Source: Nageia nagi (taxonomy: Eukaryota; Pinophyta). From it: a DNA stretch of 64,000 nucleotides. Position 1 is the stretch's first letter; each line of letters starts with the position of its first letter. Shown here piece after piece: positions 36,753 to 48,130 of this stretch. Under the pieces are notes generated by a model. That model searched no databases. It was not told the origin of the DNA and saw only the letters and a program-made list of their open reading frames with translations. The stretch is from NCBI GenBank assembly GCA_050084985.1, contig JBITNC010000001.1:67828001-67892000 (forward strand). Direction: 5' to 3'. The position numbers and the translations under genes were made by a program.

Positions 36753-38799
36753 TGTTGAGTATGTGTGATTGTAATTGTTGTCAACAAGGTTTCGATCGGG
36801 TTCCGGAGGTTTTACCGGGTTTCGGAGGTGAAGTGTGATTGTAATTGTTGTTAACAAGGTGTTGATCGGGTTCCGGAGGTTTGACCGAGTTCTGGAGGTG
36901 AAGCGTGACTGTAACTGTTGTCAACAAGGTGTTGATCGGGTTCTGGAGGCTTTGACCGGGTTCCGGAGGTGATGAATGATTGTAATGTTGTCAACAAGTG
37001 ATTTTGGTAAAGCTGGAGTTAGTAAACAAAGCATTCCAGAAGAAATGACATCAGCGATTTCAGGCTATCACTCAAAACCGGAGTTCGGAAGTGATGAGGT
37101 CAGCAAGGAGCGATTAAAGAGCCAGAGCCAGTGAGTAAAACATTCCAGAAGCAAGAGATGATGTCACAGGGAGAACAATGTTCACATTTGTGAATAGAAC
37201 CGGGTTCCGGAGACGATGAGGTCAGCAAAGAAAGATCAAAGAGCTGGAGTCAGCGAATAAAGCATTCCGGAATGCAGAGATAAGATCGACAGAGAGATTG
37301 AAATTCCGGAGTCCATAAAGTAAATGTCCCGAAAGCAAAATGTTCCGGATTAAAAAGATGATGTCACAGAGGATAAGATAGTCGAGTTTTGGTAAAGACC
37401 AGAGTCCGGAGATAAAGGTCCAGAGATAAAGGTCCGGAGATGATGACATCATGTGAGAAGCATTTTTACTCTACTACCAGAGTTCGGAGATGATGACATC
37501 ATGGTGGAGGTGTTGAAAAGTCCGGAGATAAACGTTCAGAGATAAAAGTCCAGAGACAAAAGTCCGAAGATAAAGGTTCGAAGATGATGACATCATGCGG
37601 GAAGCATTTTTACTCTACTACCGGAGTCCGGAGATGATGACATCATGGTGTAAGTGTTTAAAAGTCCGGAGACAAAATTCCGGAGATAAAGGTCCGGAGA
37701 TGATGACATCATGCGGGAAGCATTTTACTCTGCTTCTGGAGTCCAAAGATGATGACATCATGCTGTATACAATAAACATCCGGCAAGCGAGATAAAGAGT
37801 CCGAAATTAACAGAAATATCATTATGAAGAAGACAAAGAGTCCGGAATTAACAGAAATATCATTATGAAGAAGACAAAGAGTCCGGAATTAACAGAAATA
37901 TCATTATGAAGAAGACAAAGAGTCCGAAATTATCAGAAATAATTAGATACTGTCAAATCTCCGAAATTAGTGGAGAAAGAGGTACACTTGTCTAAATTGA
38001 GCAAAGGAGCGTTCGTCAGTTACAACAGATGCAGACTCAGTTAGTGAAATCCCTTTGGTGTAGGAGCAGTTACAAACAAGGATTATTTTTAGTTTGTTTT
38101 TGATAACGTGTCATGATAGGAATAGATTCTTGGGGGTTTTTCTTGATGCGTAACGTTTTTCTTGAAAATGAAAGAAAAGTGTGAAGGGTGAATAGTGTGA
38201 TTTAGAAGTGTGATGAGTGCATAGTGAAGGGTTGGAGTGGAGGCAAGTGTGTGTAATGAGATGTGCATGTAGAGAAGTGCAAGAGAGGAGGCAATAGTGT
38301 GAAAGAGTGGAGTATCAAGAAAGAGTGGAGTGAGCAAACGGATATGCAGACAGTATAGAGATTGTTTAACTATGGTACTTTGGAGCTGTGTGCAGAGATC
38401 AAATAGTGAGAATTAGAGCTAGACCATTGAGGGTCTTCTAGAACTGTATTCTTTATTCCTTTTGAATATTATCTCAAGTGGGTGCTTGAGAGCTGGAGTT
38501 GGTGCTCCAAGCAGTAGGTGCTGCTTTTGCAAAGTGGTAGTTGGTGCTACCCTTCACAGTTGGTGCTGTGAATCTGTAAGCTTTCTTTAATGGCTAGATT
38601 TGGATTGGTGTCCAAGCAGTCATGTTCGGGGATGTAGCCAATCTGGTGAACCTCGTTACATCTGGTGTTGTGTGATGTACTGATGTGCTTGCTCAATTCT
38701 CTCTGGTTTTTAATCTGTCTTTATTTAAGAAGATTAAATTGATTATAATTTTTAATACACTGATTCACCCCCCCTCTCAGTGTCACTCGAAATCCAACA
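36753..38799 (+). repeat. 3' LTR of the SIRE-like element
   Basis: 2,047 bp with the same internal order as the 5' LTR. Differences seen in the single-copy right end (for example 38491, 38597, 38620) are all transitions. Confidence 0.92.
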
Positions 38800-41700
38800 T
38801 ATGGGATAGAACTAAATTGGATGGTAGAGTCATTATCTCTAGTCCAAGCTTTTGCTCAATGTTTTTCACTTCTTTAGTTACTATGGAGACCTTTATTGTT
38901 ATGAATGTGTATGCCCATATTACCTATATAGGAAGGAAAGTTTTATGGTCTTCTCTTAATCAAATACAAAAAACTTTTAAGGGGTTGAGTTGGATTATGG
39001 ATGGGTACTTCAATGTTTCCTTGTTCCCTTGTGAGAAGCAAGGGGGGGTTGAGGGATTCACTGAGGGGATGTAAGATTTTTCTAGATTTGTTAATGAGAA
39101 TAATCATTTGGACCTAGAGTTGAAGAGATTCAAGTTCACTTGGACTATTGGTAGGTGTGGAGCCTCTCATATTTAAGAAAAACTTGATAGAATCCTTATT
39201 TCTTAGGATTGGATTGCTAGGTTTAGGGATTTTACTCTCTTGGATTACTTGAAGATAGGATCAAACCATAATTCATTACTTTTAGAAACATAGGATTAGA
39301 GAAGACAATTTAATACCCTATTTTATTCTTAGAATATGTGGCTTACCCATGAGAGCTTGGAAGAACATATTAGAGCATGGTGGCAATATAGCTTTTCTGG
39401 TTCTCTTCTAACTTAGATAGCCAAAAATCTAAGATTTATAAAGAGGAATCTCAAGGTTTGGAATAGAGAAACCTTTGGTATCATCTCTAGAAGGAAATAT
39501 GATCTCCAAGCACAAATGAGATCCCTAGAATAACAAATTCAAGTACAATATTTCTCTAAAGAACTTTTGAGATTAGAGAATAAGACCTTAAATGAATGGA
39601 ATACCACTTTAGAATAGGAAGAGATTATGTGGAAACAAAAATCCAAGATCAATTGGCTTTAAGAAAGGGATAGAAACATAAAGTTTTTTTATGTTTCTAC
39701 TCTAAGGGATCACTATTAGAGTATTATCAAGGAGATTCAATGCTTGGATGGTTATACTATCAAATATCCAACCAAAATGAATGAGGAAGGGGTCTCTTTC
39801 TTTCTTGACCTCCTAGGCCATATTTCAATATCGCAATAGGAAGCAATTGAAAAGCTTGTTAGCAACATACCTAGTTTTATGAATGAAAGACTTAATGGCC
39901 AATTAAGCTATAAGTTTAATGAGATTGAGATTCAAGTAGTTATTTTAGATATGGGTGGCTCTAAAGCACCAAGCACAAATGGTTTTCTTAGAGTTTCTTT
40001 TAAACCTTTTGGGACATTGTGGTGTTGGAGATTGTGTTGGCCTATCAACAATTTCAAGTATCCAAGGTTATGCCAAAGGATGTGAATTCTACCTTTATAG
40101 CTCTAATTCCAAAGGTGATAAAGGATAATTCTTTCACTAAATTTTGACCCATCAATCTATGTAACTTCCTCTATAAAATTGTTTCAAAAGTTATGTAAAA
40201 TAGGTTAAATTCCATTCTTCCTCTAATCATCAGCCCTAACCAAGGGGGGTTTTTTTTGGGAGGAAAATTTTGGATGGGATTGTTTTGGTCCATGAGCTAG
40301 CACATTCAGCCTTTAAATCTAGTAGGGATGGTATGTTGTTAAAATTGGATATCAATAAAGCCTATGATAGAGTTGATTGGAAATTATTTATGCTTATGAT
40401 ATGTAAGTTTAGGTTTCAAGAGGATTGGTTGGCCTTTAAATTTGAATGTATCTCTACCACTACCTTTTATATGCTCATTAATGGGACAGCAATCAAAAAT
40501 TTTCCTAGTAAAGGGGGTCTTCATCAGGGTGATCCTTTATCTCCATTCCTTTTTATAATTCTTGTTGAAGCTTTATGAAGGAGTATTCAAGTAGCTACTC
40601 ATGTGGGCTTGATTGAAGGTATTAAACTTATGAGGAATCTTCCTCTTGTTTCTCTCCTACAGTTTGTGGATGATACCTTAATCTTCTCTAGATCTTCTAT
40701 CTCCCAAGCTCATTGTATCAAACAAATTTTAGATCTGTATGAAGAGGTAGCTAGTCAAAAGATAAAATTTGAAAAAAGTAATTTGTTTTTCTAAACATAG
40801 GAAGGATTATTAAATAAAGAGTGGAAAATGATTTTCATTATGTTATTCAGGAATTGCCAACCACCTATTTGGGTATGCCTCTTTTAAGCAAAGGAATGAA
40901 GGAGACCTTTTGGGACTCAATTTTTGAACATTTTTTGAAGAAGTTAGTAGCTTGGAAGGGTACTCTTTTGATTAAATAAGGTAAAATTCAATTTATTAAG
41001 TTGGTTTTACAAAGCCTATCAATGTATTATGTGTCTATTTTCAAAATTCCAATGAAAGTGTTAGATAGGCTCATCCAAGTTTAGAGGGATTTCTTATGGA
41101 CTGGCATTGAGGAGAAAAAAAAGATGGCTTTTAGTTACTTGGAAGAAGGTTTTTTTACCTTTTAGAAAAGGAGGGTTAGGGTTCAAAAACATTTAAAAAA
41201 TTAATCTTGCTTTGATGATCAAGATGTCTTGGAAGGTGGCAATTGGTGTAGAGAATCCCTGGGTGGAAACTATCATAGCTAAGTATCTCCCAAATTCTCT
41301 TTTTTTGGAAGAGATTAATCCAAGGTTGGGATCCACATTTTGGAATGGTATTCAATGTACCAAGGTTCTTCTCATAATTCACATATTTTGGATTATTGGG
41401 GACAACAAGGAAGTTCATTTTTGGAAAGATAGTTGGCTTCATAAAATACCACTTCGAGAGCATGATGTGTTTTTCTATTTTAAGAAGAGAGCTCACCCTC
41501 AAGTTTGGAGAAAAAGTTGGTGATTTAATTTCCATGGAGGAGAGACCAAAGTGGAAATTTCTAACTCTTAATCATCCCTCTAAATCTCAAAAGGAAGCTT
41601 TGGATGTTCTAAATAAGATGCTTAAATTTTATACCTTGACTTTAGGATAGGAGGATTACTTTGTTTGGGGGGTGGGAAATCATGGAGCCTTATCAGTTAA

Positions 41701-42753
41701 ATTGACCTACAAGCTTATGGTGGAAGGCTTTCCTAATTGGAATTTGGATCAAAAGGTGTGATTCAAGAACCTTATACAAAAGATTGGCTTCTTTTCTTGG
41801 GTGGCTACTCAAAACAAAATCCTTATGGTGGACAACTTGCAAAAAAAGGGGTTTTAGTATGGAAAATAGATGTATTATGTGTCAAAATAAAGAGGAATTG
41901 GTTGACCATTTGTTGACCCACTATGAATACATTATTGAAGTCTTACACTTTATTCTATAGTAATTCCATTTGGACTAAGTGGCATCGAGGATAGTTAGTG
42001 ACTTACTTCAATAGTGGAAGAATCCCTTTTTATCACTCAATTAAGAATACTTTAGGATCTTAATATTCTACATTTATGGTAGGGAGTATGGAAAGAAAGA
42101 AACTATAGGATGTTCCAAGATATTATCCTCCCAACCCACCACCTTGCTTTAAAAATTACCAATTTCATTAAAGATAACTTATCTATTTTTAAATTTAAGA
42201 CAATTTATGAGGTCCCTAAAGAAGCTTTGATTTTGTTAAGTTGGTATTTAGAAAGGAGGATGAATCAGTTTGTTCAACATCCTTGGAAGATAGCTCATTG
42301 GACTCATCCCCTGATTAGATGGATCTCGATCAACTTTGATGGCTCTTCGAAGGGAAATCCAAGTCGTGGAGGTGCAACAGGTGTTGTTGGAGATAATAGA
42401 GGAAAAATTATTTTATTAGTTGTAGAATCGTTGGGGTGTCAAATTATTTATTTTTTTGAATCTAGAGAGACTTTTATCAGCCTAAATATGCTCAAAATAT
42501 TAAATTATAAAAATATTATTCTCATTGGTGATTCTCTCAATGTGATTAACATGCTCCGTAATCTCCTCTCTCCAAGTTGGGATATCAAATCAATGATCAT
42601 TGAGGCTAAAATAATTCTATAAGGAATCAAGAATGTCATTATTCGACATAACTTCTGAGAGATAAAATTTTTGGCTGATAGAATTACTAATGAAGCAATG
42701 GGCATGGTGGATCTTAGGGTTTGGGAGAATGATTTTTTCAAACATTTTATGTA
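38800..42753 (+). pseudogene. LINE ORF2, rest of endonuclease, reverse transcriptase and RNase H, broken
   Basis: Endonuclease continues with WDRTKLDGR, FIVMNVYAHI and WIMDGYFNV (38805-39050). RT blocks: ISPNQGGFF near 40230, ILDGIVLVHE near 40268, LLKLDINKAYDRVDW near 40340, GGLHQGDPLSPFLFI near 40515, and catalytic QFVDDTLIF near 40660. Then TYLGMPLLSKG (40870) and FLWTGIEEKKK (41090) of the thumb region. C-terminal RNase H (42330-42720): INFDGSSKGNPSRGGA and LIGDSLNVINML. Stops and frameshifts are spread throughout. It once made the target-primed reverse transcription enzyme. Confidence 0.82.
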
Positions 42754-42760
42754 ATTTTCT

Positions 42761-43428
42761 ATCGAAGATGGTCAAGAAGGTTAGGGATTGGCACGATTAG
42801 GAATGGTATCATTAGTTTTTGAATTTGAATTATTGGTGGGGCTCATCTCCTACAAGGTTTTTAATTCTTAGGATGGAGGGAATTTTTAAAAAGGCTATAT
42901 TTTTAGATGGTTTGAGGTAGATTTAAGGTACACATGGTTAGAGTTTATCTCCAGATATTAGGATTTGATGGTGCTAGAAGCTAACTCGGATCCAAGTAGG
43001 TTTTGGTCTTCATCAATTGGGATGGAGGGCCATAGGGGGCAAAGTTTGTGGTTGATTAGACTCAAAGGAAGTGAATGAATATAGGTGGTAGTTGGGAGAA
43101 TGTCCACCTTATGTCATCATTAGGGCTAGTAGATTAGAACTTAGGGAACTTTATGTGTTGTGAATACGATGTGTCAGGGAGGTTGGAAGTTTTTATTTCA
43201 CTTGATGTGGGAAAGGTTAGGCATGTATTGTAGTTTTGATAGTGACTAGAGTTATGGAGCAAGCTTGTCCCCAAGAATGATGGGATGTGTTGCATTGATA
43301 AGTGTTGGGGATCAATAGGCTTGTGATAGGGTGCACTTGTCTCAAAGCTTGGACATCATTATTGAACCATCATGTGGGAAGTCTTATCAACATAAATTAT
43401 TTTAGTACCTAAAATTCATATTTTTGTA
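42761..43428. other. Probable LINE 3' tail, no gene seen
   Basis: No motif readable. G-rich for this window with words such as gattaggatttgatggtgc. No poly(A) run marks the LINE end. Confidence 0.4.
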
Positions 43429-44700
43429 ATGATTTTTGTTATTTATGATCAACATTCCTATATTTGGATTCCAAGTTGCCCAACTTTCCCCTTTTCAAAG
43501 GTATTTATGGTTGGTCTATACTTTTCCTATTATGGCATCGAAGAGGAAGCAAGATGTAGAGGGTTTGAATTTTCATTTGGAACTAAGGATGCTATAGGTT
43601 TCTTTTATAATCCATATAATCTTTCATCTCAAAGGTCTTCTAAACTTCTTGGAGAAGTTTTAAGGGACAATGAGGACATTCCTAACCAATTTTTAGAGAG
43701 TTAGAAAGGGGCTTGGTGAATGTTTTTGGAGTTGTGTTTCAAGTTAATCAAAAATTGCTATTAGAGGTCATGGTCCTTTCAATCCTAGGAGAAATAGTTC
43801 AAAGGAAAAACCATAGTCTAAAGATCAAGTTGGTGAATTTTTGCAGAGGGGGTCCTAAGCTTTTGTAGGAGAAGAAAGGTGTTACTCATGCTTCACTTCC
43901 TAAACTTTATCCTAAGGTAACACTAACAGTTATGCAATTTATTATACTAGAAAATACTGATGTTTGGGTTTGAAGCTTCCACTTTAGATTTTTTAATCAT
44001 TAAAAGGGTCATAAAATGAATATCTCATCCTTCCTATATTGCAAAACTTGACAAAGAAGTAGAATATTTTTAGAAGAATAAAGAAGGTGACCTCAATCAT
44101 CAAGGCTTGATTCTGATGATCTTCAAGCATATCATGATCTAGATGGGAATCTCAAAAATGTTCAAATAGATGACACCAAAAGGAGGTCTAGTAGTGGGTG
44201 CATTGGAAATCAAAGCTGGAAGTTCCCTAGAGAAGAAGCATCAAATTAAATTTGAAGATGAGTATTGGAAACCATCTAGGATCAAAGGGAAGAGGTACCA
44301 AACTCATAAAGAGAAGAAGGATGTAGTGTATGCAAAGGTTTAAAACATGAAGGATGACCCCAATATGTTAGAGGTTATAAACAAATTGATGGATTACCTG
44401 GAGGAGGTAATCAAAGGCCTTAACTTGCAACCAATGGAGCCTAAGGGTAGAGAGGAAGGAGCTCATGAGGTTCTTCTAGTGGAAGAGAATTGTTTGTAAG
44501 AGGGATTCTAGGATATTTTGAATAATAAAAATGATGTAGAAGGACCTAAGTCTATTCCAAAGGCCTCTGCAGAGGTGGAGGGCAATGTGCAAAGGGAAAG
44601 ACCATCTCGGGTATGACAAAAGCTACCTTGGTCATGGTGAAGGCTTTGGGTAAAATCCTTTGTGAAATGGATGCAAAAGCTAATAGGAAGGCTTAATGGA
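43429..44700 (+). pseudogene. Unrecognised degenerate coding-like region
   Basis: Open stretch 43429-43704 (ending EVLRDNEDIPNQFLES), then broken frames to about 44700 with charged blocks such as FEDEYWKPSRIKGKRY, KLMDYLEEVIKGLNLQPMEP and ASAEVEGNVQRERPS. Codon-like composition and TAG stops at plausible Trp/Gln positions suggest a former protein. I do not recognise the family. Candidates are the 3' end of the LINE, the ORF1 of a second LINE, or another element. Confidence 0.3.
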
Positions 44701-45299
44701 GTGTGGTCTCAGGTATTGGCTATTTTTATTATTCAATTTATTGTTCCAAGTTCTCTATATTTCATTTTTTGTATTCTATATGCATATAAGTCTATTACAG
44801 TTTTTGTATGATATATGCATCTAAGTGGTTTCTAGTTGGGTTTGTGGAGTAACTTATGGTTAGTACTATGTATGCTTGTTTGAGCTAATATTTTTTGGAT
44901 ATTATGGATCCAATTTAGTTCTAAGATTGGGTGCTTAACTTCAAAATATTTCACATAGTTAGTATTCCATTAAAAATCCATTTGCAAATATAATAAAAAA
45001 AACTAGTTTAAAACTAATTATCTTGAAAAAATTGAGCCCAAAGTTTTTTGTTCCCTTTAAATACCAAAGTACCCTTTTTACTATGACCTTCATAAGGTTG
45101 TTTCATATATAAGGAAAGGGATACAATAATAAAATATTATATTTTCTTATTTTCATGAGATAGATTATATTTCCAATGAGTTATCTCTATCTTGTCGCAT
45201 TCTCAAATTACTTTCCTTGTTTACATACAAGCTTCAAATTCTACTTGATTAAATTGTAAATAAGTTTACAATTTATCATTTCAAACTTGTTCAAGAGTT
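44701..45299. other. A+T-rich stretch, no clear gene
   Basis: May include the 3' end of the old minus-strand Copia relic. No motif I would trust. Confidence 0.4.
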
Positions 45300-45787
45300 C
45301 TCCAATGTAATTTTATTGATAAATGAAGATGTATCTATGATTTTGAGTGACTTAAATTCCCAACTAGTAATAAATAGAAACCCCATATCTATACTTTTAA
45401 AACCTTTTTCCAATTATCCCTTAATTGAAATAATGTATAACCTCTAATTTTTACATGTGATGAAGAGTTCATAAATGCACACAACTATATACATAATACT
45501 TTTAATACTTTTCTTCATAATAAATGTTTCATAATCAAAATCAAAGTGCTTGAAATTGATATCTAATAGGTGGTTGACTAATTTATTGTACCAACTACAA
45601 GGAGCTTGTTCAAGTCCATGCAATGATTTAACAATCTTGTAAACTTTGTATATCTATCTTTTCATATCAAAACCTTCAAGTTGAGTTATGTATACATTCT
45701 CCTTTAAATAATTATTGAAAAAAGTTATATTTACATCCATTTGATTAATATTCCATCCATATGAGCTTACAAAAATAACAAAGCATG

Positions 45788-45825
<38 letters not shown>

Positions 45826-46815
45826 CAGTTACAAAAGTCTCCCCATATATAATTCCTTCTTTCTAAGCAAATCCCTTTATAATAAACCTCATTATTATTT
45901 TTCAAATGAATCATATCCTTTGTACTTGACTTTTTAAACCCACTTACAATTGATTCGTTCATTTCATCATAAAGGATAAACCAAATTTTATATCCCATTC
46001 TTCATAGTGCGTCAAATTACTTCTACATTTCATCCCTCAGCAAATTTTGAGTCACTACTTCTTCAAAGGAATTCAATTTAGGATCTTCAACAAAATTTAA
46101 TTCACAATCATATAAATACTCCATATTAGATATATTAATTTCTACTACTTCTTCATATTTTGAATGTTCTTGAATTTTTGTTTTCTTCTTGTTTGGCTTG
46201 ATAAGAACTTTTCTTTCCTATTTTTTTTTTTTTTAATTTCATCGTTATGAATAATTTTAAGTATTTTTATAGTGCATTTTGAAAATTTCTATGATGGTCA
46301 AAGTTGATTTAAGGAATATTATTGTGTTTCAACTCCATCAATACTTGACCTTCCAATATAGTCAAGCACATATTTTAACTAATATTTATTCCCAATTATA
46401 GGCACTAATAAAGTGGATGGATCACTTATTGTTATCAATTTTCTTCAAGAACTTAAGGAAAAGATTCAAAATACTATTCTACGAAAGGTAGTTTCCCATG
46501 AAGGTGTGAAATCCTATTATCAAATTCATCATATATATTTACTTTGGTAAACTTATCAATATGATTCGATTGATGCTCAATAATGGTTTCATATTTAGAA
46601 GTTTCACAAAATGTGCATCTTTGGAGATGATGGATTTTTTGTTCACATTGTGATATGACTTTGAGTTGTTTGAATATCCCAAAAAATATTTTTTTTAACT
46701 GCTTACATCCAATTTGTTTCTCTACTTACAATCAAGGCTTAATAATTTGATCCAAAAAACTTTGAGATGCTTTATTAATGAAGGAATGTGACCATATCAT
46801 AATTCATAACTTGAG
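45300..46815 (-). pseudogene. Old Copia relic, pol part downstream of the integrase core
   Basis: On the minus strand: LKVFW and FLGYSNNSKSYH, VNKKSIISKDAHFV near 46810-46600 (the linker after the integrase core), then RT blocks NINQMDVNITFFNN near 45750, SLHGLEQAPCSWYNKLV near 45590 and DMGFLF near 45380. Many stops and shifts. An (AT)n expansion at 45790-45823 interrupts the RT frame. The integrase core of the same relic is at 61709-62270, on the far side of element 2. Confidence 0.7.
45790..45823. repeat. (TA)17 microsatellite in the old Copia RT
   Basis: Alternating TA; read on the minus strand it gives an Ile-Tyr repeat inside the broken RT frame, so it expanded after the element died. 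Confidence 0.9.
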
Positions 46816-46891
46816 TCTCATTTTTAAGAGCTATTTATGGACATATGTTTCTAATGTACATTGCATTTAAAAATGCATATATGTAAAATAC

Positions 46892-47395
46892 TAAAGAAGT
46901 TGCAATATAACATAAACAACCCTATACTACCAAGATCTCATGAAAGCTCAAAATCACATCTAAATAACTCAAAGAAGACAATCTCACAAAGATAACTCAA
47001 GATATTAAGTGGTTCTTCCAACTAAGAGTACATCCACTAACTATATCTTACTTCATTCACAAATATGAACCTCTTACAAATCTTCTAATCTCATCTCCTA
47101 AATACTCTCCTATAGCATAACTTCACTTCATAAATTGGTGTGTGATCGTGAAGAGGGATCCTTCTATTTATAGGCCAAAATTCCTCTTTGTAACACCCTT
47201 TTATCCAATGTACAAAGGCATGACATGCAACACCTTTTTACCCAACATGCATGCTCATGACATGGAGTGTAAAACAAGTTACATTATCATATTCACATAA
47301 ATACTTAAGGTATCTAGTGATACCATTAAGTATTAGTGAATTTACAAAAAATATTATTACAAAATCTTTATAATAATGCATTATACACTCCAACA
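46892..47395 (-). repeat. 3' LTR of Copia element 2
   Basis: 504 bp. On the minus strand it starts TGTTGGAGTG. Its end has mutated from CA to TA, but aligns base for base with the end of the partner LTR. Confidence 0.85.
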
Positions 47396-47432
47396 CTCCC
47401 CTTTAATGTAAAATTGGGATAAGAGAGAAGAA

Positions 47433-47454
47433 AGAGAGAGAGAGAGAGAGAGAG
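47433..47454. repeat. (GA)11 microsatellite
   Basis: Short GA tract just inside the 3' end of element 2. Elements 1 and 3 have non-repetitive CT-rich sequence (tctctcttctctc) at the same place, so this is an expansion of an inherited pyrimidine tract. Confidence 0.85.
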
Positions 47455-48130
47455 TTCTCCTCCAAACAGATACAATCGAAGATGAAAACTTTTTTACATA
47501 TTTGTGAAGTAAGAAAGATCTAGTTTGAGACTCATTACTTTACCATTTCAACAAATAGTTTATAATACAATCATTAACCATAATCAATTTCAATGTACAT
47601 AAAGTAGTCATCCAATTGAAATTCATGAAGAGTCTCCAAGAGCCTACACAATTAAAGTTAGTAACTTGTAATCTCAAAAAAACTACAAGTCATTAGTAGC
47701 TCAAATAACAAGATTAGTTAGATGCAAAATATTCATATCAAAAAGGATATATGAATCAAACAAAAGCATCATAAACTCATCAATGGTGCACTATAATTCA
47801 TCACGAATAAGCCAAGCCAAAATTCATAGTCACTTATTGTATACGAAATATGTGTTGATTATTATTACCAAATATAGCATTACAAAATATGCACATACGA
47901 ATTCCTCACACATGGATAATTTAATAGTTCTAAAAGACACATATGAGTTCATCACACATGGATAACTAAATAGTGTTATATTGGCCAATCATTTGCTTAA
48001 AAAAATATACAATAAATTTCTCATGTAGAGTGAACTTGTCACGAAGGTGTATAATAAAATCAACACTATATAGCATAAAATCCTCCTAAGGGTGAAGTTA
48101 TAATCACGAACATAAATTCAACATAAGAAT

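Larger units (their letters stand above)
29366..38799 (+). mobile_element. Copia element of Maximus/SIRE type, 9.4 kb, perfect target duplication
   Basis: Two ~2.04-kb LTRs start TGTTGAGTATG and end AATCCAACA. They enclose an initiator-tRNA-Met primer site, one 1,692-codon gag-pol frame, and a short 3' region with four gggggag-type purine runs. TATGG occurs on both sides (29361-29365 and 38800-38804). Long LTRs, an extended gag with a coiled-coil region and three zinc knuckles, and multiple purine tracts fit the Maximus/SIRE lineage. There is no room for an env-like frame. LTR differences in the right ends are few and all transitions, so this is one of the younger insertions here. Confidence 0.93.
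27480..42760 (+). mobile_element. Plant LINE (L1-type non-LTR retrotransposon), decayed, split by a Copia element
   Basis: ORF1-like sequence (27548-28700) is followed by ORF2 with endonuclease (29158-29365 and 38805-39300), reverse transcriptase (about 40090-40800), a thumb/connection region (to about 41900) and a C-terminal RNase H (42330-42720). The 29366-38799 insertion interrupts the endonuclease, and the frame resumes after removal of the 5-bp duplication TATGG. No poly(A) tail or target duplication of the LINE itself was found, so both outer limits are approximate. Confidence 0.8.
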
